NCBI GenBank assembly: GCA_900769475.1
Contig: CAAGGQ010000175.1
Span: 1 to 16,835, forward strand
DNA from: Clostridia bacterium
GTDB taxonomy: Bacteria; Bacillota; Clostridia; Oscillospirales; CAG-272
Direction: 5' to 3'
Length of the DNA stretch: 16,835 bases
Positions 6,745 to 12,363 of this stretch are shown in pieces (within the stretch, counting starts at the first letter, position 1; every line of letters starts with the position of its first letter). Below the pieces are notes generated by a model. The model searched no databases and had not been told where the DNA came from. It was given only the letters and a program-made list of their open reading frames with translations. The position numbers and the translations under genes are program-made.

Positions 6745-8241
6745 ATGAAAACTATGCTCCTTTTTTCTCGCGTTCTTCCCATATTGGTGATTCTTGGGAT
6801 GCTTTTGAGCCTGGCTGCCTGCGCCGCCTACGGCGAAAGCGTAACTACCGCGTCTCCCTCCAACGAAATGTCTGCCACCACGACCTCTCCGGAGGAGGCG
6901 TTCGATCCCCTGGAGACCCTTCCCGACGTGACCTACGGCTTTGAGGATTTCTACTTTTGGGTAAGAGATCTGGAGGAGAGCCTGGCCGACTTGGCTGTGC
7001 AGGAGATCACCGAAACCTCCACCTCGGTGGATCGTGCGGTATTTGAGCGAAACCTCAACATTCAGGAGCGCCTTGAGATCACGTTTGTATTTCATCCCCT
7101 TGAAAACAACAGCTTTAGTTCTACTATCGGTGCTGCCATCAAATCGGGAGACCAGTCTCACAGCGTTGCGGTGGGAATGGGCAAAACCATTTTCCAGGGG
7201 ATCTTCTCCAACCACTACGCCGATTGGAACGATCTGGAATACGTGGATCTGGATGCCAAGTGGTGGAATCAGAGTGCCCGGGAGCAGTGGACCACCAATG
7301 GGGGAAAGCTCTATGCCATGAACGGAGATCTTTCCTACATGGGCGTAGGAAATAACCACAGCGTGTTCTTTAATAAGAAGATCCTTCAGGATGCGGGTAT
7401 CACCCTTCCTTACGATCACGTATACGCCGACACCTGGACCCAGGAGACCTTCTTTGCCTCCATCAAGCAGGCTGACGCCAGTATGATCCATACCGACACC
7501 AACGATATTAAGACCGATACCTTTGGATACGCCACCGAGCGTTATCGGGGTGTCTCCCACGTCTTTCCCAGCACGGGATGCAGTTCCTTGATTAAGGATG
7601 CCGACGGAAAGTTGAGCCTTGGCTATAAGAATGAGCTTTGCAACGATGCCTTCTCCCGCTTGCTCGAGTTGCTCTTTGAGAGCGGAACCTCCTACTACGG
7701 AGATAAAAGCACCTCGTTGGACGATATTCGTAGTGCTTTTTCGTCGGGGACTGTGGCCTTTACCGACGATAACGTAAAGTGTGCCATCATGTTTAAAAGC
7801 ACCGAAATTGACTATGGTTTAGTTCCTTACCCCAAGGCCAACGAGAACGTGAAGCAATATTACAGCATGGTGGGGGCGGGAACCAATACCTTTGCCGTGA
7901 TCCGCGCCCTTACGCCCGAAAATCTTTCCCGTGCCTCTGCGGTTTTGGAGGCCTTGGCGGTTTACGGACACGTGGACGTAATCCCTTATTACTACGAGAC
8001 CCTGCTTTCCTACCAGGCCATGAAGGATGAGCATTCGCTGAATATGCTCCACATCATTCACGATGTTTCCTACTTTGACCTGGGTGGCTACGCCAACTTT
8101 GGAAATCTGACCTCGGTGGGGCGCTATATCATCAGCCAGCCCGGCACCTATGGTCAGAGTGTGTTTACCGCTTACGCCGTGTTGGAGCCACTCATTTTTG
8201 CCGATATGAAGCGTTGGTACGCCCTGGATGAGCAGAACTGA
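6745..8241 (+). CDS. Extracellular solute-binding lipoprotein (ABC sugar transport type)
   Basis: A 498-residue lipoprotein. The signal peptide ends in the lipobox LAAC with Cys26, followed by a Ser/Thr/Pro-rich linker to ~residue 55. The rest resembles family 1/8 carbohydrate-binding proteins: segments such as GGKLYAMNGDLSYMG (~190-205), SVFFNKKILQDAGI, EIDYGLVPYPK and a closing helical domain. Cognate permease and ATPase genes are absent on both sides, so it must share a transporter encoded elsewhere. It follows the AraC gene but has its own consensus promoter and a terminator, so it is probably monocistronic. The ATG has AAAGGAAG 7 bases upstream. Ligand probably an oligosaccharide, from its neighbours. 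Confidence 0.85.
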   Translation: MKTMLLFSRVLPILVILGMLLSLAACAAYGESVTTASPSNEMSATTTSPEEAFDPLETLPDVTYGFEDFYFWVRDLEESLADLAVQEITETSTSVDRAVFERNLNIQERLEITFVFHPLENNSFSSTIGAAIKSGDQSHSVAVGMGKTIFQGIFSNHYADWNDLEYVDLDAKWWNQSAREQWTTNGGKLYAMNGDLSYMGVGNNHSVFFNKKILQDAGITLPYDHVYADTWTQETFFASIKQADASMIHTDTNDIKTDTFGYATERYRGVSHVFPSTGCSSLIKDADGKLSLGYKNELCNDAFSRLLELLFESGTSYYGDKSTSLDDIRSAFSSGTVAFTDDNVKCAIMFKSTEIDYGLVPYPKANENVKQYYSMVGAGTNTFAVIRALTPENLSRASAVLEALAVYGHVDVIPYYYETLLSYQAMKDEHSLNMLHIIHDVSYFDLGGYANFGNLTSVGRYIISQPGTYGQSVFTAYAVLEPLIFADMKRWYALDEQN

Positions 8242-8302
8242 CGGTGAGGCAAGGGAAAAGCGAATTTTTTGATTACCTGCGATAGAGTTATATACTCACG
8301 CG

Positions 8303-8347
8303 AAAAAAAGAGGACAAAGAATGCATTGCGTTCTCTGCCCTCTTTTT
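8303..8347 (+). terminator. Terminator of the binding-protein gene
   Basis: AAAAAGAGG and CCTCTTTTT arms enclose an inner AGAA/TTCT pairing and a loop, ending in TTTTT at 8343-8347. It lies about 60 bases after the stop. The symmetric A and T runs mean it could work on both strands. Confidence 0.75.
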
Positions 8348-8357
8348 GTATAACGAA

Positions 8358-8380
8358 AACCACCGGCAATGCCGGTGGTT
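8358..8380. repeat. Perfect hairpin AACCACCGGC/GCCGGTGGTT
   Basis: A 10-bp perfect stem with a 3-base loop (8358-8367, 8371-8380), just after the terminator and before the dispersed repeat. It lacks a U-run, so it is not a terminator on either strand. It may be the edge of the neighbouring repeat cluster. Confidence 0.6.
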
Positions 8381-8401
8381 CCAAAAAGTTTTCGCTATGC
8401 A

Positions 8402-8558
8402 CAGCTCCTGCCGCAGCGTCAGGTTCCCCTGTGTAAGGGGAGCTGTCAATGAAACTGACTGAGGGGTTTACTCGTAGAATTAAGTTAAAACAATCCCTCC
8501 GTCACGGCCAGCCGCGCCAATTTGCTTGCAATTTTTCTTCCATTTGCACAAGGGAGGC
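8402..8558. repeat. Degenerate MITE-like dispersed repeat
   Basis: Starts with CAGCTCC pairing to GGAGCTG (8402-8408, 8439-8445) around CCCCTGTGTAAGGGG, then CTGACTGAGGGG, CAATCCCTCCGTCACGGCC, and closes with TTTGCACAAGGGAGGC. The two ends (8422-8436 and 8544-8558) are imperfect inverted repeats, about 11 of 15 positions matching. I recall this pattern as a common gut Clostridia intergenic repeat. Its middle part (8505-8545) is AT-rich and looks eroded. There is no coding capacity. Confidence 0.6.
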
Positions 8559-8642
8559 TAAAATAGTAGCCACATCTGTGGAGGTAGGGCAACTACCGCA
8601 AGTAGCAGATCATTCGACGAGCCTATAGACTCAGCGTGTGAA

Positions 8643-8698
8643 ATGCCCCAAGGGGGCAAGTGCGGCCACCAGCACGGCTGGTGGTCATGACTTTGTCA
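8643..8698. repeat. Cluster of three hairpins
   Basis: TGCCCC-AAG-GGGGCA (8644-8658), CCACCAGC-ACG-GCTGGTGG (8666-8684) and ATGAC-TTT-GTCAT (8686-8698) follow each other closely. On the minus strand they lie right behind the Cys-rich ORF. No U-run follows. They could be 3' RNA structure of that transcript or part of an eroded mobile element. The stretch 8559-8642 shows nothing else that I recognise. Confidence 0.55.
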
Positions 8699-8902
8699 TA
8701 GCAAGATCCGGGGAATTTCTGTTTTGTTCATTGTTTCACTTTTTGAATCCAATTCGGGGAAACAAAGTGAAAAGTAATCACATTCGTCGCAACGTCATTC
8801 AAAGCCTTGCTCTCCGTTGCCAAGACAAACGGCCGGCTCTCCGGGCGTAAGTTCTACGCCGGTAATATCTGTTATCTTTCTTGGCATATCACTATTGTTC
8901 AT
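8696..8902 (-). pseudogene. Small Cys-rich ORF interrupted by in-frame TGA
   Basis: An ATG at 8900-8902 with GGAGGGGG 6 bases upstream opens a frame reading MNNSDMPRKITDITGVEL, TPGEPAVCLGNGEQGFE, then TGA (8795-8797), then RCDECDYFSLCFPELD and on to a second TGA at 8696-8698. Read through, it is 68 codons before the stop. The protein-like character on both sides of the TGA (CLGNGEQGFE before, CDECDYF and LCFPE after) shows it was or is one gene. From memory, related small Cys-rich proteins in Clostridia mobile elements read ...FECCCDECDYFLLCFPE..., which puts the TGA at a Cys codon. One base change from TGC or TGT explains it as decay, and the next Cys is also Arg here. Selenocysteine is possible but less likely. 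The function is unknown; the Cys pattern suggests metal binding. Confidence 0.6.
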
Positions 8903-8969
8903 ACGTTTCCCCCTCCGCATATAAAAAGTGCGCCCCATGAAGGAACGCACCGAAAAAGTGTTCCTTCAT
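8892..8969 (-). CDS. Putative 25-residue leader peptide
   Basis: ATG at 8967-8969 to TAG at 8892-8894; the peptide begins MKEHFFGAFLHGAHFLY. Its codons cover both arms of the hairpin ATGAAGGAAC/GTTCCTTCAT and the overlapping GTGCG/CGCAC hairpin with its U-run. The frame ends 11 bases inside the Cys-rich ORF. GGAGAGAG (plus 8984-8991) lies 14 bases upstream, which is long for a binding site. The overlap of an ORF with two exclusive hairpins is the layout of translation-coupled attenuators. It is short and could be chance. Confidence 0.4.
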   Translation of the reverse strand: MKEHFFGAFLHGAHFLYAEGETYEQ

Positions 8970-9076
8970 TGTTGTCACACAATCTCTCTCCAGTGTTAGT
9001 GGGTATGAGGAAAAAAGGAAACACCTTTTACCAAGGATAGTTTCCCACTAACACAAAAAATATTAGATTGTGTGAC
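8923..9076 (-). ncRNA. Highly structured leader RNA, attenuator-like
   Basis: The predicted transcript start falls at about 9076. The RNA would begin with the 12-base arm GTCACACAATCT (its plus-strand partner arms are 8974-8985 and 9065-9076, perfectly complementary). Nested inside is a perfect 11-bp stem (8993-9003 with 9044-9054), with a further 6-bp A/T-rich stem at 9013-9029. Then comes a 10-bp stem (8960-8969 with 8937-8946) that excludes a second stem GTGCG/CGCAC (8946-8950 with 8928-8932), which is followed by UUUUUAU on the minus strand. The first would be an antiterminator, the second a terminator. It precedes the small Cys-rich ORF. The pairings are seen directly; the regulatory role is inferred. 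Confidence 0.65.
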
Positions 9077-9082
9077 GAGTAT

Positions 9083-9111
9083 ACTTTATCACAATTCTGT
9101 TGATTTGTCAA
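9083..9111 (-). promoter_or_regulatory. Promoter of the structured leader
   Basis: On the minus strand TTGACA (plus 9106-9111), 17-base spacer, TAAAGT (plus 9083-9088). The expected start is 7 bases on, exactly at the outer arm of the leader hairpin. Confidence 0.75.
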
Positions 9112-9173
9112 TAAAGCTTCAGAATTTAGCAAAGACAAAGTTTGGTTTCTTTAATTAAGTCAGTGCTGCCAAG

Positions 9174-9211
9174 AAAAAAGGATAGAGAATGTAAAAATTC
9201 TCTATCCTTTT
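9174..9211 (-). terminator. Bidirectional terminator
   Basis: A 15-bp perfect stem AAAAGGATAGAGAAT (9176-9190) and ATTCTCTATCCTTTT (9197-9211). On the minus strand it ends in TTTTTT and serves the membrane-protein/foldase pair. The bases between it and the leader promoter (9112-9173) show nothing. Confidence 0.85.
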
Positions 9212-9275
9212 CCTGTTGTTAAGGCTATACTGTTTTATCGCAGACACTCTTTGACGCTTGATTTTCCCGTCTCGG

Positions 9276-10196
9276 TTACGATGGCAGCCGAGGCGCGGTG
9301 ATGATCTGATAGTTCCCGTGCATCCGCAGATCCAAAGCCTCTCGGAGGAGGGTCTGCTCCTCGTTCAGCAACAGCCGCATGGAGTATTGGGTCAGGTAGT
9401 AATGATAGCGGGAGAGAAGCTCCTCGGGGGTGGGAGCGGTGCCGTCCTCAGCGCAGGCCTCGCTTTGCAGATCCAGCACCAGGAAATCGCATACCGTCAA
9501 AAGACGCTCCAGAATCTCCCAGCCGCCCTCTGAGGCGGCCAGCGCCGCGGGTACGGCCACGCCCACCGCGCCAAGACCGTCGGTGCCTGCCTTCATGGCC
9601 TCCACATAGGAGAGGATGCGAGCCAAGGGTTGGGTGTCCAGGGGGAGTTCCATCAAAAGGACCTCTCGGGCGCCGGTGCTGAGGAATTCCCGCAGCAGAG
9701 CCGTATCTCCCGCCGTGGCGGCGTAGTGGAGGGGTTCGTACTCATAGGCGAAGGCCGAAGGATAAAAGACGCCGCTGATATAGGCGGTCTGGGGGAGCAC
9801 CGCCTGCATCTGCTCGGTCAGAGAGACCGATTTCTTGCACGTCAGATGAAGATATTCGGCCACCGCCGAGGAATAGAGAAGCTCTCCTGACGGAGTATTG
9901 ATGGAAATAGAGATGGCGGGGACCTTCCGCGCGTCGGCGGGATCGCTTCCCAGAACGAAGGGATAGGCGTTGACGTTGGGAACCGAGATCTTGACGGGGG
10001 AGGTGACGGGGGACTCCTCGGGGAGTCCCTGGGTCAGTTTTTGGTAGGTCTCGTCATCCAGCCAGCGGCGAAGAAGAAGCCCCGTGACCAGGGTTAAGAT
10101 CACCGCCGCCACGAGGACGGAGCCCAGGATCACCCAAGGGGTCCGGTAAGCGGGACGCTGTCCGTAGCGCCGATAGCGCCGTTTCAGAAATGCCAT
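9276..10196 (-). CDS. Membrane-anchored protein of unknown function
   Basis: 306 residues. The N-terminus is very basic (KRRYRRYGQRPAYR) and leads into one membrane helix at ~20-42, then a Pro/Ser linker (~57-72) and an outside domain of ~230 residues. By the positive-inside rule the large domain is extracellular. It starts its fold with VPAISISINTPSGELLYSSAVAEYL and has alternating strand and helix segments (REVLLMELPLD, CDFLVLDLQSEA), which could be a TIM-barrel-like or Rossmann-like fold. I recognise no family or catalytic motif. The ATG has GAGGAG 6 bases upstream. It lies 35 bases after the foldase gene and before a terminator, so the two are co-transcribed and may both act at the outer membrane face or cell wall. 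Confidence 0.75.
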   Translation of the reverse strand: MAFLKRRYRRYGQRPAYRTPWVILGSVLVAAVILTLVTGLLLRRWLDDETYQKLTQGLPEESPVTSPVKISVPNVNAYPFVLGSDPADARKVPAISISINTPSGELLYSSAVAEYLHLTCKKSVSLTEQMQAVLPQTAYISGVFYPSAFAYEYEPLHYAATAGDTALLREFLSTGAREVLLMELPLDTQPLARILSYVEAMKAGTDGLGAVGVAVPAALAASEGGWEILERLLTVCDFLVLDLQSEACAEDGTAPTPEELLSRYHYYLTQYSMRLLLNEEQTLLREALDLRMHGNYQIITAPRLPS

Positions 10197-10231
10197 AGCA
10201 ACTCCTCATCAAAAAAAGAATGGGGGAACGC

Positions 10232-11239
10232 TTACTGAATCGCTAAGAGGTCGATGGAGCGACCGAGCTCGTTGAGCTCCAGGGCGATCTTTTCGCGGAA
10301 GCTCTCTACTTCGGCCTCGGTGCGGGCCCACTGATAGGAGGTGAGCAGGGTGGGAAGCTGAAGCATCAGCTTTTCGGTGGTGGATTCCACCCGCACCAGT
10401 ACGTAATAGCCGTTCTCGGTCTCCACCACTCCGGAAACGTCACCGTCAAAACGGAGTGCCAGAGCGGCCTTCTCCAGGGCGGGATCGTACACGTCCTTTA
10501 CCAGGTAGTAGGGCGCCAGGTTGGCGGCGTCCTCGTTGTAGTCCTTATCGCCAATCAGATCGGCAATGTCGGCACCTCCCCGGAGGAGCTGCTCGGCCTC
10601 CCGGGCCTTTTCCAGGTTGGCTGCGGGATCGTCACCGGGATCGTTGCGCAAAAAGATATGCTGTACGTAGGCGTAGTTGCCCTCCTCCAGCCATTCCAGG
10701 AACTTGGCTTGATCCTTGTGCACCTTGCCCAGGTCCTGGAGCACGTAGCAGAGCTCGTTTTCCAGCTCGGCCACACTCAAGCAAAAGCGAGTGAAGTGCT
10801 CGGTCATATACATGGCCTCCACGGCTTGACGGAAGGTCTTTTTGCCTCCGTAGTATTCGATCATTTCCTCGATCTGGGCATCTACGGCGGCGGTGATAGC
10901 GTCGCTTTCCAGATCGTCCTTTCCAAGTCCGTAGTAGGCGCAGGCGGCCAGCACGGCGTAGTTGTTGAGCATCATATCCCAAACCGTTTCCTCCAGCTCG
11001 GCACGGTAGATCTCGGCGCTCTCGGCCGTGCTCCAAATGTCCTTGCCGTAGGTGGCGGCAAACATATCCTTATAGGAGAGGGTCACGTAGCGCAGCTCCT
11101 CGTAGAGCACGTCGTAGCCTGCGCAGGAGCCGATCACCTGCTCCCCTTCCTTTTCCCAGGAGCTTTTGCAGGAGCAGAGCCCGGTGGCAAGAAGCGTCAC
11201 CGCAAGGAGGACGCTTAAAATTCGCATTGCTGTTTTCAT
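10232..11239 (-). CDS. PrsA/SurA-like peptidyl-prolyl isomerase lipoprotein
   Basis: 335 residues. It folds secreted proteins outside the membrane. The signal peptide (MKTAMRILSVLLAVTLLATG) ends at a lipobox LCSC with Cys24; Cys at -2 is unusual. Residues ~35-180 are a helical chaperone-like N-domain. Residues ~190-285 are the parvulin domain: YVQHIFLR with His194, AEQLLRGGADIADLI, a shortened middle, LRFDGDVSGVVETENGYYVLVRVE at the end. A helical tail closes the protein. A longer frame reaches back to 11335 but has no binding site. The ATG at 11237-11239 has AAAGGGG 8 bases upstream and begins the signal peptide, so it is chosen. It is divergent from hprK. The catalytic domain is degenerate in the middle, so it may serve mainly as a chaperone. 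Confidence 0.8.
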   Translation of the reverse strand: MKTAMRILSVLLAVTLLATGLCSCKSSWEKEGEQVIGSCAGYDVLYEELRYVTLSYKDMFAATYGKDIWSTAESAEIYRAELEETVWDMMLNNYAVLAACAYYGLGKDDLESDAITAAVDAQIEEMIEYYGGKKTFRQAVEAMYMTEHFTRFCLSVAELENELCYVLQDLGKVHKDQAKFLEWLEEGNYAYVQHIFLRNDPGDDPAANLEKAREAEQLLRGGADIADLIGDKDYNEDAANLAPYYLVKDVYDPALEKAALALRFDGDVSGVVETENGYYVLVRVESTTEKLMLQLPTLLTSYQWARTEAEVESFREKIALELNELGRSIDLLAIQ

Positions 11240-11273
11240 GTCAAATCCCCTTTGTAAAGAGTTCTTCCTTCGT

Positions 11274-11291
11274 ATTATACAAGATACTTGT
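11274..11291 (-). promoter_or_regulatory. -10 box and inverted repeat before the foldase gene
   Basis: On the minus strand TATAAT (plus 11274-11279) is a consensus -10 box, but no convincing -35 lies upstream. Just next to it is the inverted repeat ACAAG-ATA-CTTGT (11279-11291), in the spacer, where a regulator could bind. Short enough to be chance. Confidence 0.45.
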
Positions 11292-11342
11292 GTCTTTTTT
11301 ATGAATATGGAGAAAAAAGGCCATGAAATTTTCAAAAAGGTA

Positions 11343-11371
11343 TTTTCAAGCGTGTTTTTTTGTGATAAAAT
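11343..11371 (+). promoter_or_regulatory. hprK promoter
   Basis: TTTTCA (11343-11348), 17-base spacer, TAAAAT (11366-11371), 40 bases before the hprK start. The -35 matches consensus at 4 of 6 positions. Confidence 0.6.
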
Positions 11372-11411
11372 AAGAGTATATCATTCTTATGATCACAGGG
11401 GGAAGGCAAAC

Positions 11412-12347
11412 ATGAAAGAGGTATATAAGATTCCGTTGGCAAAGCTTGCCGAGGAGTTTCATTTTGAGATTCTGGTGCGTCCCGCGTGCTTTGAGGAGGT
11501 GCAGGTCATCACACCCGAGGTCAACCGTCCGGGTTTGACTCTGGCAGGCTTCCACGAGGTGTTTGAGCCCGACCGCATCCAGCTCATTGGTAAGGCCGAG
11601 TGCCGCTACCTGCAATCCCTGGATCCCGATACCCAGGCACAACGCTTGCAGAGCTTTGTGGATGCCGGCCCCGTTGCCATTTTGTACACCACCGGCCTGG
11701 AGGCCCACAAGCCTCTTTTGGAGCGAGCCGAAAAGAAGAATATTCCCGTGCTCCGTACCCAGGCCAAGACCAGCCACGTCATGGCGGCGCTGATCTCCAC
11801 CCTGAACACCCATCTGGCCCCCCGCATCACTCGCCACGGAGGCCTGGTAGAGGTTTATGGTGAGGGTCTGCTGCTTCTTGGCGACAGCGGCGTGGGTAAG
11901 AGTGAAACGGCCATCGAGTTGGTCAAGCGGGGACACCGCCTGATCGCCGACGACGCCGTGGAGATCAAGCGCGTATCCGATAAAACACTGGTGGGCTCGG
12001 CTCCCGAGATCATCCGACACTACGTAGAGCTGCGCGGCATCGGCATTGTGGACGTGCGCAGGATCTTTGGTATGGGTGCAGTCAAGGAGACCGAAAAGAT
12101 CAACCTGGTGATCCAGCTGGAGAACTGGGTAGAGGGCAAGGTTTACGACCGCCTGGGTATGGAGGAGGAGACCATCAACATTCTGGGCATTGAAATTCCC
12201 TGCATCACGGTGCCGGTGCGTCCCGGCCGAAACCTGGCCATCATTTTGGAAATCGCCGCCATGAACAACCGCCAAAAGCGCATGGGCTACAACACGGCGG
12301 CCGAGTTCAACAAAAAACTGATGCGGCAGATGGGAATTGAGGAATAA
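11412..12347 (+). CDS. hprK: HPr kinase/phosphorylase
   Basis: Phosphorylates Ser46 of HPr in response to glycolytic intermediates, and reverses it with phosphate; this controls CcpA-dependent catabolite repression and PTS uptake in Bacillota. The 311 residues are normal length. The N-terminal domain (~1-130) is the less conserved one. The catalytic domain has HGG at 142-144, Walker A GDSGVGKS (157-164), RGHRLIADDAV (173-183) with the catalytic Asp pair, and the family signature ILGIEIPCITVPVRPGRNLA (257-276). The C-terminal helix region follows (AAMNNRQKRMGYNTAAEFNKKL). A longer open frame reaches 11166, but ATG at 11412 has AGGGGGAAGG upstream and is the family start. The stop overlaps the binding site of the next gene, so they form an operon. 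Confidence 0.97.
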   Translation: MKEVYKIPLAKLAEEFHFEILVRPACFEEVQVITPEVNRPGLTLAGFHEVFEPDRIQLIGKAECRYLQSLDPDTQAQRLQSFVDAGPVAILYTTGLEAHKPLLERAEKKNIPVLRTQAKTSHVMAALISTLNTHLAPRITRHGGLVEVYGEGLLLLGDSGVGKSETAIELVKRGHRLIADDAVEIKRVSDKTLVGSAPEIIRHYVELRGIGIVDVRRIFGMGAVKETEKINLVIQLENWVEGKVYDRLGMEEETINILGIEIPCITVPVRPGRNLAIILEIAAMNNRQKRMGYNTAAEFNKKLMRQMGIEE

Positions 12348-12363
12348 GGAGAGAGTTGCTCTG

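Noticed and set aside
8172..8402. 76-codon minus-strand frame at the end of the binding-protein gene
   Set aside because: It runs through a terminator hairpin and a coding gene, and has no binding site.
8993..9054. Possible integron attC site or IS200/IS605 end hairpin
   Set aside because: The CACTAAC/GTTAGTG arms do not fit the RYYYAAC/GTTRRRY rule, and no integrase or TnpA gene is present.
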